Counted from the stretch's first letter, positions 34,947 to 47,695 are shown. The stretch: DNA of 64,000 nucleotides from Pinus tabuliformis (GCA_031772625.1 CM062817.1:950520327-950584326); one strand, 5' to 3'. Made by a program: numbers and translations. Notes: a model not told the origin generated them from the sequence alone.

Positions 34947-36443
34947 AAAATCTAATTTAATAAAAATTGGTTAACACCTTTCATAAAAAAATTCATTTGT
35001 CCCATGATCTTTTAATGTAATAACTAACTATTAATTTAATAATTAATGAATTCCATATCTTTAACTTATTTTTTAACTTTTAATTTAAATATAGTTTTGC
35101 CTCCTTTCTCTGGGTCTGGTCCATCTAGCCATTTCCTGGTCAAACTTAGCCGTTAGTTAATCAACATAACCGTTACCTGATCTACAATTATAGTTGTTGC
35201 ATGTTCTGCTCTGTCTATTTAACATGCAATCCAGATCTGATTCTTCAAATTGTCTTGACGATGAACCACACTAGTTGGTTTGAAACGCGTTGACAAATGA
35301 AATATCATGTGATTTCGCCAAAAAATCTCTCAAAACTTAATATAGATCACAAAAGCCTCAATTCTATAACATTATTTATATAAAGTGGCGGAAACTTGGT
35401 AATGGTTTTTTTTTTTAATCCTAACCATATCAATTTGAGAATTGATGTTTATGTATGGTTTTCCAATATTTAATTTATATAGCTACAATTATAAATAACT
35501 TTTTTCCATCTCGACAACTATTATGGACGGTTTCTCCTTTCTTCCTTTATTTTGTTTTATATATATCGGGGATAACCTTTTCCATCTCCCGAAATTTTTT
35601 GATGAATTTTTTTTTCCATTTGCCAACAACATATCATTCTTTTATGGATAGCTTTTTCAGAATAATATAAAGTTTGAGTGTGCAACAAAAATTCTGTGAC
35701 GAAGGTGAAGAAATGACACCTACGGTTTACATTTTTATAACACTATTCATGGCGGTCATACATTTTACTATCATGTTTCATTCATAGGGGGTTGGATACT
35801 TAATTTATCACCCCATTACGACACCCAGTTTTGTCCATGTCCACATTTTCGATTAGAGTATAAAAATTTAGTGCGAAAAAATCGGCACTCACTATCTAAA
35901 AACAAATTATGTCCATTTTCATGTTTAAGAAGATCTAGAATGGTCATGAGACACTCCTATTTTTAACAAGGCGTACATTGAGAGGAAAATTTCACGCACA
36001 CCAAATATTTGTCACGTTGAATTGTTATTTAATTGGAAATTTTGATTAAAATATTAAACAGGTGCTATATAGTAATTAGTATTCATTGTTTAGTTCAAAT
36101 ATAGTTAAATTGGAGTATGGGCAAATGATAGGTTTCACTGAAAAATTAAAATGAGGGTTTTGGGTGAGCACCCTACTTTATGCAATAAATATCTTTAACT
36201 TTATTTTACGAGCATTGATATAGAGAAACTTAATTTTACCTAAATAAAATTAACGTTTGAAATTAAATTTTAATTATAATTTAACATTACAAACTAAATT
36301 GTATTATTTTTTAACATTATTTTCATTTATTTATAGCTAATTTTATTATTTTCTTAATATTGTTTTAATTTATTTATAGCTAATATATATTTTATGATGT
36401 AACTTTACATTATTATACTTTTTTATTTTCTAAAAGATTAAAC
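34470..36443. other. AT-rich intergenic DNA, no recognised gene
   Basis: Mostly AT-rich with an (AT)n tract at 34909-34942. The part at about 35695-36010 is a diverged direct copy of about 45262-45480 on the other side of the following chromovirus. A less AT-rich patch at 35090-35290 has no recognisable coding motif. Confidence 0.5.
34909..34942. repeat. (AT)n microsatellite
   Basis: TA dinucleotide run of about 34 bases. Confidence 0.93.
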
Positions 36444-36448
36444 TAATA

Positions 36449-39125
36449 TGTCACAAACCTTCATTTAACCTATCAAGTAAAACCATAAATCACCACATAT
36501 AATTTTTTTAATTCAAGCCCCAAGGGTTAGCTCAGTTGGTCAAAAACTGGGCCTCGCCATCTCGAGGTCACAGGGTTAATTTTGCCGGAAGCCCTTGGAG
36601 TTAAGTCTTGCGAGTAGGTCAAGGGGTGATTAGCCTAGATTTTTCCGTGGACATAGTGACCATTCGCTGACCAGGGTGTTCGTGAACCACACTATAAAAA
36701 AATAAAAAATTAAATAAATAAATTATGAAAAGAATCAATAATAAACATTAGAACATAATCCTTATTACATATTTCATCATTGTTCTACAGAAATTGATTG
36801 CTATGTACATAATTTTCCTAGTGCATAAAATCTTTACTGTATTGCTTTTGAACATTACATTCAAATTGTTTCCCTTATTAAATGACATTATATTGTTTCT
36901 ATGGCTTAAACTGGAATTTCAGGTTCTATATTCATTATACACCTATAGTTTAACTATATGAAACTTAGACCCCTAGAATTGGCGAGACCAAGGCTTTGGA
37001 TCCTTCCGAGTGCTTCACAATTGTTAGCCATCTTCTCAAGAAGGGTCCCTCATCCACGGCTCTCCGTAAGGCGACTTCATCGAATGGTGGATGATAAAGC
37101 CCTAATTCATATGGTGACTTCACCGCAGAATAACTTCAGCATTTTTCTTGCTTTCCTGTAGGACTTCTCAGCGCCAGCCCTTCGCTTCAGGGTTTCATTC
37201 AATTGGTTTTCTTCTTTCTCTGTTGATGCTAATGTTCATTCCATCCTGACCATAAATCCACCATGACATTCCTATTCATTTGTTCGGTTTTCATATCTAT
37301 GGGAGTCATTGTTACAAACACCGCCCATAAGGAGGCAACTAATTTCATTAGTCAAGCTGGGGTAACAATGTTTCTTTCTTGGTATAATGTTGACCTATTT
37401 ATTTAATTAATTATTCTTCTTAATGATTGCGTTCTTTTGGTTAGGTTTTTCCGAAGGGTTTCAACCTTCTTCTGGTCTGGAATGTCTTACTAAAGACCAT
37501 GTCCCTATTCGGTCAACCGAGTTGTAGAAGATTGTTGAGTTGTAACTCTGTCTGGACACAGGGTAATGTGGACAACTTGTGTCGTGAAAGTCATGGGGTT
37601 GTCAAATTCATAGAGACATAATTAATATCTTGCTAGCTCTTTCAATTTCTTCAATTAAAATCTACGTCAGACTTTTTAATATTTTTTAGACTTGTATATG
37701 GAAGGTCCGTTAATATATTCCTGGTTCCTTTTATAAACATACTTTTCCAGCTTAAGTTATTCATTTTGAGAATGGAGTGGTCGTTCTATATTTCAGAATT
37801 CTTGGTGCAAACCTTAATGTTTATAAACAAATCTTAATATAATTATAGTTCTTATTTCTATTTATGCCAATTGAATGTTATAAGCCACCAGAATTTGACT
37901 CTCTGATTTTTGTGGGTATTCTGACAAGGTTTTTCCCATACAGGGTTACCCAGATGCCTTTGTTGTATATCTTAGGTGACCCAAACATGAATGTGGTTTA
38001 ATCCTATGTTTCAAACTTAGTGATTACGAATTTTTTTGTTATCAATAGTTTTTATTCTTACAGTTACAGTTAATTCCAGTTTCTTTTCTTCTTTTAAAGA
38101 GGAAATTCTACTTTTGCTTGTGTTAGACTATGTTGCTATCTATCATCGGCAACCCTAATATACTTAGGGTTTACAGTGGTATTGGACATTATTGTCTCCT
38201 AGATATCTATAGCTTGATATCATAACATTTAAAATTGGTTGTTTAACTACTTATGGGTATATTTTCTTTTAGATTTCCACACAGAAATTTCCAATGCAAT
38301 CTCTGCTCAGAATCAGTTCATCCTTTCTTACTCATTTATCACTTCTCTTTGTAATATGGTATAGGCTATGTAGCCTTAAAGATATGATTTCCCTAAATGG
38401 TAAATTCTAATCTTGTTTTATAGTTTCTTTTTTAATTATATTCCCTTTGTTAAATTGATTTCTATTTTGGAACTTACCAGTAAGATCTTGTACTTTCTTT
38501 TTGAAAGAAATTAAGCCTTTACTCAACAACACATTTAATGTTTCAACCAGAAAATAAATCTTTTACTCAAACAACACATGCAACTTTTGGACACGTTTTA
38601 TCCGAGTTCTATGCTAAATTCTTGTCGACTACTTAGTCCCGGTCTCAATTGTGGTCTACGAGGAACCTCCCAACCATGAGATCATCTATTCCAACCTGAG
38701 TCTCCCCCCGAGCTATTCCTCACATGAAGGATGTTCATAACTCTAAGCTTTCATACACTGTGGCTATCTAGTCCTAACCAGACTTAGCTTCGTGTAGCCT
38801 GAATGATCCTGTCTGACATTTCAGCTCAATATCATCATTTCTAGTTCATTCCTTTCTCGACCTCAAGTACACATACCCTCCTAATATTTTCCTTGAGAAT
38901 AAATCTCCAAGGAAGTAGGTAGGGGTAGGTAACTGCCTACCCTAACTACCTCACATGTGAGAAATACATGATTGGCATCATTAAGACATTCCCTTCCTAC
39001 ATAGCCTAATAAAAAATAAATAAATGTATAAACTTATTATTTATTTAGACTCCGTAAGTCAATTAACAGTGTCTAGTTTTTTTTACTGCAGTAATTTAAT
39101 ATTTACGATTACCGGGGTCATCACA
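36449..39125 (-). repeat. 3' LTR of the 36.4-kb chromovirus (with SINE)
   Basis: 2677 bp including the SINE at about 36514-36722. It aligns with 42479-45085. Shared landmarks are TGTCACAAACCTTC at the left edge and GTAATTTAATATTTAC near the right edge. Confidence 0.9.
36514..36722 (+). mobile_element. tRNA-derived SINE
   Basis: A Pol III A box, TAGCTCAGTTGG (36528-36539), matches the consensus TRGCNNAGYNGG. A degraded B box starts GGTT at 36574, at ordinary tRNA spacing. A tRNA-unrelated body follows, then an A-rich tail (AAAAAAATAAAAAATTAAAT). The homologous point of the sister LTR (about 42520-42560) lacks all of it, which shows directly that it is an insertion. Target duplication is unclear in this AT-rich site. 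Confidence 0.8.
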
Positions 39126-39139
39126 TCTTCCCACCCTAA

Positions 39140-39350
39140 GATTAAACAATGTCTCGATGTTTACATACTGCAAAATAGATTTGGGTAAGCCTCTTTCATA
39201 ACCTGTTCATTATCCCAGGTGACTTCCTCTAGCCCAAATTGATTCCATTACACTTTAACTTAGGTGATAACTTGCTATCGCAACATTACTTCTCTCCGAG
39301 TGAGTATACCCAAAGGTTCGACCAATAACTCACCTTCTGGTTCAACCTAC
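39140..39350 (-). pseudogene. Chromodomain-like end of Pol, 36.4-kb chromovirus
   Basis: On the - strand the stretch includes LGILTRREVMLR, then FGLEEVTWDNEQVMKEAYPN. This matches the C-terminal chromodomain of plant chromoviruses (the EATWEPE...YP...F pattern), which guides insertion into chromatin. It lies next to the 3' LTR, as expected. It is decayed. Confidence 0.7.
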
Positions 39351-39569
39351 ACATAGTATGGAAAAATTATTCAAATTTTCTTTGGCAACCCTTTTCTGCA
39401 TATTATTATAATAAACAATGTTTCCGATGATTGTTTAAGTTACATGTATATCGTTCCAATTTATTATATGGTTAGGATCATATACATACTTTTTTAACAC
39501 AAAAACATGAAATACATTATGCACACATTAATCAACTATGTGATATGTTCTAAGACTCGTAGGCGATAA

Positions 39570-40520
39570 CTATGCCTATACCTTCCTTGCTGGCATCTGT
39601 ACAAACAACATATTCGTATTTGGGTCTGAAATACTTAAAATAGGTGCAGCGGTAAGAAAATGTTTTAATCGGTTAAAACTTTTTTGACAATCCATGGCCG
39701 AAGTGAATGTTTTCCCTTTCTTTTGGAAATAGTTAATGGGATATGCCACCCTGGAGAACCCTTCAACAAATCTCCTATAGTATTTGGCCAGAACCATGAA
39801 TTATCTTATATCAGCGACGTTCTTTGGTACTGACAATTCGATTATGGTTTTTATTTTTTCTGAGTCCACATCAATCCCATCCTTCGTAATGATATGTCGT
39901 AAATACTAAATTTTCTCTTTAAATAAATCACATTTGTTGTAATTTGCATACAACTGATTCTCCCTCAATGTTTGCAGAACAATTCGTAGGTTCTCCTTAT
40001 GCTCTTCTAAAATATTATGGGAATATATCAATATATCATCAATAAAGATTAGCACAAACTTATCCAAATATTGATGAAAAACATTGTTTATTAGACACAT
40101 AAAGGTCGTGGGAGGATTAGTTAACCTGAGCGGTAAAACAATGAACTCATAATGTTCATAACGAATCCTAAAGGTTGTTTTGGCTATATCTTCCTCCTTT
40201 ATTCTAATTTGGTGTTAACCCGAGCAAAGATCAATCTTCGAAAATATGGTAGCTCCCTTCACTTGGTAAAAAAAATCATCAATACGAGTTAAACTGTATT
40301 TGTTCTTGACTATCGATTTGTTTAGATGTCGATAATCCATACATAATCGTAAGGTTCTATCTTTCTTCTTGACGAAGGGTACGGGAGCTCCCTAAGGTGA
40401 TACACTAAGACGGATATACCTTTTATCAAGTAGTTCCTATAGCTACATTTTCAATTCTTTTAGTTCTGGTACGCTCATGCAATAAGGAGCCCGAGAGACA
40501 CGGGAAGGTCTATGGATCAA
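39570..40520 (-). pseudogene. Reverse transcriptase / RNase H-start region, 36.4-kb chromovirus
   Basis: Visible blocks are YLDKFVLIFIDDILIYS with the catalytic DD near 40040, LRENQLYANYNKCDLF, and YYRRFVEGFSRVAYPINYF near 39740. The last is the connection block before RNase H. Upstream sequence to about 40500 reads like earlier polymerase blocks but is badly worn. The motifs are those of Ty3/Gypsy reverse transcriptase. Confidence 0.85.
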
Positions 40521-40894
40521 CTCAATAGTAAAACATATATCCCTCTTTGGAGGCAGTCTCAGAATCTCCTCAGGAAATGCGTCTGAAAAATTTTGTACCA
40601 CAGGTATATTTTCTAAAGTAACAAATTTTTCCTTTGAATTAATATACCCTACCTATATTGCATAAAGTTGACATCCTTTTTATATATATTTTTGTAATTT
40701 GGAAGTTGTTACTGGTCTTAATTTCAGTGGTCTTTAATGTATACCTTGAATTTCCCATCTTATACCTTCTTCATGCATGTAATTAATAGTTTTGTCTCTA
40801 CAGTTAATGAGGGACCAACGTTTCTCCAACATGTCCACACCCATTAGGCATCATATGATCCTAAAGGTAAGACATTCAAGTCTTCCATAATAGG

Positions 40895-41374
40895 CTAAAC
40901 TACTAGCTCTAGAGGGCAATTGCTGACTTTTGCCAACACCCTTCTCTTCGCTCCCGTGGTGAGTTGTTCTAGCCAAGGGCTCTTAAATTTAATAGCTTGT
41001 AAGCAACATTTTTCAACCATTTTGGGACTTACATAACTTAAGGTAGCTCGCGGATGAATCAAAATAATTATAATTTGGTCGAATATCCTACCTTCGAATT
41101 GTAACATGATAGGTTGGTACTCAGCCTCATGATCCTCGAGGGAAACATTGAATTTAGGGATACTTCTCGCCACCTCTCCAACTGTTGATTCTTCTTGGAT
41201 CTTCTTAACTTGATGAGTTCCTTTACGATATGAAAAGTTTTTAACATAGTATGGTCCTCCACATCCCTGGCACTGTACTACGCGTCTAACAACTATTTCC
41301 ACGTCAGTGTTACTAGATTTCTCATTCGTCCTAGACTCACTTGGGAATTTGAATCTAGGTTGATTTATATTCAC
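40895..41374 (-). pseudogene. Zinc knuckle and protease region, 36.4-kb chromovirus
   Basis: The frame holds a knuckle-like CQGCGGPYYVKNF near 41260. About 100 residues later comes IIIILIHPRATLSYVSPKMV, the diverged equivalent of the protease block that normally reads LIDSGATHSFIS. The order knuckle then protease is that of the Gag-Pol junction in chromoviruses. Confidence 0.75.
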
Positions 41375-42340
41375 ATTTCTAATTGGTTGACCTTTATAGG
41401 ATCCCTTTTTGATAATAGTATTATTTCATTTACTGCCTGGTGTAAACATAATTCCCTTTTTATCAGTCCATATCTTTCCTCCATCTCCCTTTTGCCTAGT
41501 TTGCTGATAGTAGAGATGAGCCTTTCATACAACTTCATCCATAGTTTTTGGATTGTCAAATTTGAGATATTCTTTCATAAATAATGACAAACTGTTGATA
41601 AATATTTGTACCTTCCCGTATGTAGAGGACGAATTGCAACAAGGATGTGAATTTCGCTATGAATTATTCATAGATAACTGACCCAGTCGAAGGTCGTGAA
41701 ACTCTTTTTCCTTTTCATCGTAAAATTGTTTAGTTAAATAGTTTTCCCTAATATAGTTTTAAAAATTTTCCCAAGTTACATTGTGTTCATTTACTCCACG
41801 TACCTTCTTCACCTCCTCCCACCATAAGGTGCCTTTTCCTTGCAGTTGGTAGATGGCTAAGTGAGACTTTAGATTGTGATCATATTCGTACAACTGAAAG
41901 TACTTATTCATATTAATAAGCCAAGCTTAAACAGCCTCCTCATGTTCACCATCAAATGTGGGAGGTTTTAACTTTCGAAATTCACCTTGCAACGGAATTT
42001 TCTGCCTCTTTTTTCTTTTTGCGATCTACTACATTATTGGATTCTTCCTCTTGGATTCTCTTCACCACCCTTTTTTTCCATATTTTCATTTCTGAATTCT
42101 TGATCACTGGTCATGTTCGCATGTCTGGGACTAAGAATCAGTTGTCGTTGATTCTGTCTATCACAAAAGCTCTTCATAATCTTCTCTTGTTCTTGCAGCA
42201 GTCTCTCATTGTCTACCCGCAACCTGGCCATCTCATCCTTCAATTCTTGTACAGTTTCCAAAATGGCAGCATTGGTGTTGCACAACTCCTCCCCCAACTA
42301 TACCCATAATTCAGGATTAGTTTCTGGAAAGGACGTTGGT
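41375..42340 (-). pseudogene. gag region, 36.4-kb chromovirus
   Basis: Near the 5' LTR an 87-residue stretch (42034-42297) has a coiled-coil-like ELKDEMARLRVDNERLLQEQ. A worn capsid-like region follows toward 41400. Position and composition fit Gag. Individual motifs are weak. Confidence 0.6.
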
Positions 42341-42465
42341 CCCGTTTCCATCACGGATCTGAGTGGTGTAAATCCATTCCTCCTCATGATGGTTTCTTTT
42401 CTGGGCACATCACAAATGTTGTTATTCATTCGTTCTCCAGAGGTCTCAGCTTTGCAACCTGAGCA

Positions 42466-42477
42466 CTCTGATACCAT
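42466..42477 (-). promoter_or_regulatory. Primer binding site of the 36.4-kb chromovirus
   Basis: On the - strand, TGGTATCAGAGTGC follows two bases after the LTR end TTTGTGACA. This is the tRNA-Met type site used by plant chromoviruses. Confidence 0.85.
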
Positions 42478-42526
42478 TTGTCACAAACCTTCAGTTAAAT
42501 TATCAGGTGAAAGAGTAAATCACCAC

Positions 42527-42549
42527 TCACACACACACACACACACACA
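42527..42549. repeat. (CA)n microsatellite
   Basis: About eleven CA units inside the 5' LTR. The sister LTR has only CACCACATAT at this point. Confidence 0.9.
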
Positions 42550-44590
42550 TATATTTTAAAAGAATCGGTAATAAACATTAAAATAAAGTTCTTATTACAT
42601 CTTTCATTTTCGTCCTACGAAAATTGATTGCTATGTACATAATTTTCCTAGTGCATAAATCTTGACCTTACCATTTTCGAACTTTACATTCAAATTGTTT
42701 CCCGTATTAAATGACATTATTATGTTCGAATGGCTTAAACCGGCATTTGGGGTTCTATGTTCATTATACACCTATAGTCTAGCTATATGAAACCTACACC
42801 CCTAGAATTGGTGCGACCAAGGTTCTGGATCCTTCCGAGTGCTTCACAATTGTTATCCATTTTCTCGGGTAGGGTTCCCCATCCACGGCTCTCCGTAAGG
42901 TGATTTCATCGAATGGTGGATGATGAAGCCCTAATTCCTATGGTGAATTCACTGCAGAATAACTTCGACATTTTTCCCGCTTTCTTGCAGGAGTTCTCAG
43001 TTCCATCCCTTGGCTTCAGGGTTTCATTCAAGAGGTTTTTTTATCTCTCTATTGACACCGATGTTCTTTTCGTCCTTACCACAAATCCGCCATGACAACC
43101 CTATTCATCTGTTCGGTTTTCAGATCTGTCGGAGTCATTGTAACACTCACCACCTAGAAGGAGGCAACTAATCTCATTAGTCAAGCCCAGGTAACAATGT
43201 TTCTCTCTTGGTATAATGTTGACTTGCTTATTTAATTAATCAATCTTCTTAATGATTGCCTTCTTTTGGCTAGGTTTTGCCGAAGGGTTTCAACCTTCTT
43301 GTAGACTGAAATGTCATGCTAAAGACTCTATCCCTATTCAGTCAATCGATTTGTAGAATATTGTTGAATTGTAACTTTGTCTAGACACCGGGTAATGTGG
43401 ACAACTTGTGTCGTGAAAGTCATGGGGTTTTGAAATTCAGAGAGACATAATTAATATCTTGCTAGCTCTTTAAATTTCTTCAATTAAAATATACTTTAGA
43501 TTTTATAATATTCTTTAGACTTGCATATTGAAGGTCTGTTACTATATTCCTTGTTCCTTTTATAAACATACTTTTCCGGCTTAAGTTATTCATTCTAAGA
43601 ATGGAGCGGTTGTTCTATATTTTGAAATTATTTGTGCGGACATTAATGTTTATAAACATCTCTTAATAGAATGATAGTTCTTGTTTGTATTTATACCAAT
43701 TGAACCTTATAAGCCATTGTACTTTGACTATCTAATTTTTCTGGGTATTTCGTCAGGGTTTTTCCCACAGAGGGTTACCCAGATGGATGTGTCGTATATC
43801 TTAGGCGACCCAAATCTGACCAGGGTTTAATCCTCCGGTTCAAACTTAATGATTATCGAACTGTTTCGTTATTAATAATCTTTATGCTTCTACTTACAAT
43901 TCATTCCAACTTTCTTTTCTTCTTTTAAAGTGGTAATTCTACTTTTGTTTGTATTTGACTTTGTTGATATCTATCATCGGTAACCCTAATATCCTTAGGG
44001 TTTGCAGTGGTATTTGACATTATTGTATCCTGGATATCTATAACTTGATATCATAACATTTAAATTTGGTTTTTTAACTACTTATGAGGATATTTGCTTA
44101 CCCGTTATTGTGATTGTTTTCCATAAGCAATTATATGGGTATATTTTCTTTCAGTTTTCCACACAGAAATTTCCAAAGCAAACTCTACTCAGAATCGATT
44201 CATCCTTGCTTACTCATTTATCACTTCTCTTTGTAAGATTGTATAGGTTATCTAGACTTAAAGATTTGATTTCCCTAAATGGTAACTGATAATCTTGTTT
44301 TATAGTTTCTTCTCTATTTATATTCCCTATGTTAAACCAATTTCTGTTTTAGAACATAGCAGTAAGAACATGTACTTTCTTTTTGAAAGAAATTAAGCCT
44401 TTACTCAACAAAACATTTAACTTTTCAACTAGAAAATAAGTCTTTTACTCAAAGATCACATGCAACTTTCAGACATAAGTAAACACTTATAAGAGTTCTA
44501 CGATTGCTTAGTCCCACTCTCAATTCTGGTCTGCAAAGAACTTCCCAACCATGAGATCAACTCTTCCAGCTTGATTCTCCCCCCGAGCTG

Positions 44591-44872
44591 TTCCTCACAT
44601 GCAGGATGTTCATAACTATAGGCTTTCATACACTGTGGCTATCTAGTCCTAACCAACTTAGCTTCATTTTTCCTTAATGATACCATCTGACCATCACATA
44701 TTCCTCGTTTGAGTTCATTCCTTTCTCGCTATTCCTCACATGCAGGATGTTCATAACTATAGGCTTTCATACACTGTGGCTATCTAGTCCTAACCAACTT
44801 AGCTTCATTTTTCCTTAATGATACCATCTCACCATCACATATTCCTCGTTTGAGTTCATTCCTTTCTCGACC
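44591..44872. repeat. 141 bp tandem duplication within an LTR
   Basis: TTCCTCACATGCAGGATGTT starts at 44591 and again at 44732, and both copies run through to CATTCCTTTCTCG. They differ at very few bases, so the duplication is much younger than the LTR pair. The other LTR has one copy. Confidence 0.92.
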
Positions 44873-45085
44873 TCAGGTACGCATACTCTCTTGATCTTTT
44901 CCTTGAGAATACATCTCCAAAGAAGTAGTTAGGGGTAGGTAACCACCTACCCTAACTACCTGACATGTGAGAAATACATGATATATCAAATTATTATTTC
45001 TTTAGACATCATAAGTTTATACTTCATGTATAAAATTCTTATAATCTACAGTAATTTAATATTTACAATTACTGCGGACATCATA

Positions 45086-45702
45086 TAATACCAATTTTAA
45101 GTCTTTCCTTATCTCAATATTATGTGGTAAAAATCCAAAATAAAAACTAATCCATTTACATGATGAATCTTTCACGAACATTTGTTTCTAAATACGTAAA
45201 ATGTAAATTCGGTAACTTTCAGTTTTTCTAAATATATAAAAAATAATAATTTACAACTTTCAAAAATAAAAAGGTGATGAAATGTCACCTACGCTTTACA
45301 TTTTTACGATATTATTCATGCTGGTCATACATTTTACCATCACATTTCATTTCATAAGCTGTTGGGTTCGTATAAAAATTAGTATAAAAAATTGGCACTC
45401 AGAAGTTCTGCACGGAGAAGGAAATTTCTTTGCATACCGAAATATCCACCACGTTTATTTCTCTCCTCAAGGGAAACCAATGTTAATATTTAGACGATAA
45501 TACCAACAATAATACCAATGTTAATTTTGAGACCATAACATTTTACAGATTTCGTGCTAACGAGTACGCTGAACGTGGCCGGAATATTGATGGTATTTAC
45601 ACTTCAATTGTCTCGTGGCTATCAATTTATGCTCCAAATTTGATCTCCGCCTCACACTTTCGATCGAATATTTTAATGTGGTACATCTTTTCTACATTAC
45701 GG
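45086..45702. other. Spacer between chromovirus and Copia element
   Basis: The first five bases are the chromovirus target duplication. About 45262-45480 is a diverged direct repeat of about 35695-36010. I see no gene. Confidence 0.5.
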
Positions 45703-45962
45703 TGCGTAAATATAAATTTTCACTCATATCACACAAGTTGTGGTTTTTATATTGATTAAACAAAACTTGATACTTATAATGAATTCGGTGAAGGGTATTT
45801 AACCTTTTCAATTAGCGACTCGCCTAAAATATTTTGACATGCAACTACACATCGAAAGTCGTCTATCACTTAAATCGACTTGACTCAAACCTCAACACTT
45901 AGTTAACTGACTCTCTAATTTTAGCCAACTCCTCATGCAGGAGTAATTAGCTTATTTTAACA
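45703..45962 (-). repeat. 3' LTR of the 45.7-kb Copia element
   Basis: About 260 bp, aligned with 51342-51601. Shared text includes GGTGAAGGGTATTTAACC and CTCTCTAATTTTAGCCAAC. The left edge is placed by alignment. The purine tract AAGGGGGAG adjoins on the internal side. Confidence 0.85.
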
Positions 45963-46027
45963 CTCCCCCTTAATTATGACCGCTAAACTAAAACATTACT
46001 CATGACAACACAAACATGCATAGTAGT

Positions 46028-46690
46028 CTATGTCTCAGCTAGGTTTAGAACACCCAAATTTCTTCTATGAAACTCAAACACATCTTTTGCTAATGACTTA
46101 ATAAATATATCAGCCAATTGAACACTATATTTACAAGGCTTCAAGTGAACTTCTCCATTTCTCACAAGTTCTCTAATAAAGTGATTTCTAGTATCAATAT
46201 GCTTGCTCTTCTGATGAAACACATTATTCTTGGATAGTGCAATCGCTGAGGTGTTGTCACAATATATTGTTGTTAATCCTTTTTGTTCCTACTTGATTCC
46301 AATAAATACTCTCTTCTTAACCACACTGCTTGACATGATGTTGTTTTTGTTGCTACATATAATTCTTCTGTTGACAAAAGTTTCACAATGGGCTCCTTCT
46401 TAGATGCCCATGAAATCACACCTGAACCAAGATGAAACACATAACCAAAAGTGCTCTTCCTATCATCCAAATTTCCAGCAAAATCACTATATGTGTATCC
46501 AATCAAATCCTTTTTTTGTGCTTGCATACATTATGCCATAATCTCTTGTTCCTACTATGTATCTCAAAATTCTTTTTCCTGCACTCCAATGTGTGTCTTT
46601 TGGAGTCTCCATAAATCTGGAAATCAATCTCACTTCTTGCATGATATCCGGCGTTGTAGTTTTCAGATACATAAGGTTGCCAACCAATCT
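46028..46690 (-). pseudogene. RNase H region, 45.7-kb Copia element
   Basis: Blocks are VGNLMYLKTTTPDIMQEVRL, GKRILRYIVGTRDYGIMY, GYTYSDFAGNLDDRKSTFGY, SWASKKEPIVKLLSTEELYV and finally KSKHIDTRNHFIRELV. This is the standard series of Copia RNase H and its tail, next to the 3' LTR. Confidence 0.9.
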
Positions 46691-46861
46691 TTTGAATAGA
46701 GTTGGATTGACATCTGATCCTTCATCATCCTTGCTTAACTTTGCACCTGTTGCAACTTGTATAGGGACAAGGTTTCCAATTTTCTATCCTAAATCTTTTC
46801 AACAAATCTTTGGCATATTTATTTTGACAAATAAAAGTTCATTTTTCAGATTGATCAACTT

Positions 46862-47626
46862 TTATGCCAAGAAATATTTCATGAGACAAAGATCTGTCAT
46901 CTCAAATTCTTTTATCATGGCTGATTTAAATTCATCTAACTCAAAATCACCTGTAAAGATCATGTCATCAACATATAAGTAAACAATCAAAATCTGTCCA
47001 TGATCATTTACATTTGTGTACAAGGTAGGTTCAATGTTACTTCTGCAAAATCCATTCTTGATCATGTAGCTATCAATTCTACTATACCAAGCTCTAGGCG
47101 CTTGCTTCAGTCCATAGAGCATTTTCTTCAGCCTGTAAACTTTATCTTCATTACCTTCAACTTCATATCCTAGAGGTTTATGAACATAAATTTCTTCTTC
47201 TAGAATTCCGTTCAAGAACATTGATTTCGCATCCACCTGATATACTTTCCACTTGTTCTGTGCTGTTGTGGCTAGAACTTCTCTTACAGTATCCAATCTG
47301 GCTACCGAAGCGAACGTTTCTCCAAAATCTATTCCTAGTTGCTGCGAGAATCCTTTTACTACAAGTCTAGCTTTAAATTTGTCAATTTCACCATTCTCAT
47401 TCAACTTTGTCTTGTACACCAACTTTACACCAACGAAATTTTTGTGCTTTGGCAAATCAACCAAATTCCATGTATCATTCTTTTCAACAGCGTCAATTTC
47501 TTCATCCATGGCTTGCACCCAATTTTGATTTCTAATTTCTTCTTCAAACGAAGAAGGTTGGAATGACAACAATGCAAAATTTGAACTAACATCTAAATCA
47601 TCATAAATATATTTCAAACTTCTCAT
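46862..47626 (-). pseudogene. Reverse transcriptase region, 45.7-kb Copia element
   Basis: An open stretch of 254 codons. It has WVQAMDEEIDAVEKNDTWNL, FVGVKLVYKTKLNENGEIDK, ARLVVKGFSQQLGIDFGETF, VYQVDAKSMFLNGILEEEIY, KKMLYGLKQAPRAWYSRID and the catalytic ILIVYLYVDDMIFTG near 46980. These cover the fingers and palm of a Copia reverse transcriptase. It is one of the better preserved parts of this element. Confidence 0.93.
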
Positions 47627-47695
47627 CTTTATCTTACCATTACTTGATTCATCACTTGATTGAATGCTGGGAGAATATCGATCTATTGATCTACT

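Larger units (their letters stand above)
36449..45085 (-). mobile_element. Chromovirus-type Ty3/Gypsy LTR retrotransposon, incomplete and decayed
   Basis: LTRs of about 2.6-2.7 kb lie at 42479-45085 (5') and 36449-39125 (3'). TAATA flanks both ends as a perfect 5 bp duplication. LTR starts are TGTGATGACCCCGG-like, and the polypurine tract TTAGGGTGGGAAGA precedes the 3' LTR. The interior is short (3.35 kb) and shows gag, a zinc knuckle, protease, reverse transcriptase and a chromodomain. I do not see the whole of pol. There are many breaks, and the LTRs differ by about a tenth by eye, so it is old. A SINE sits in the 3' LTR only. Confidence 0.9.
42479..45085 (-). repeat. 5' LTR of the 36.4-kb chromovirus
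   Basis: 2607 bp, the partner of 36449-39125. It contains a (CA)n tract at 42527-42549 close to where the other LTR took its SINE, and a 141 bp tandem duplication at 44591-44872. Confidence 0.9.

Noticed and set aside
36514-36600. Functional tRNA gene
   Set aside because: The A box is good, but the B box and acceptor pairing are not, and a tRNA-unrelated body and A-rich tail follow. A SINE explains all of it.
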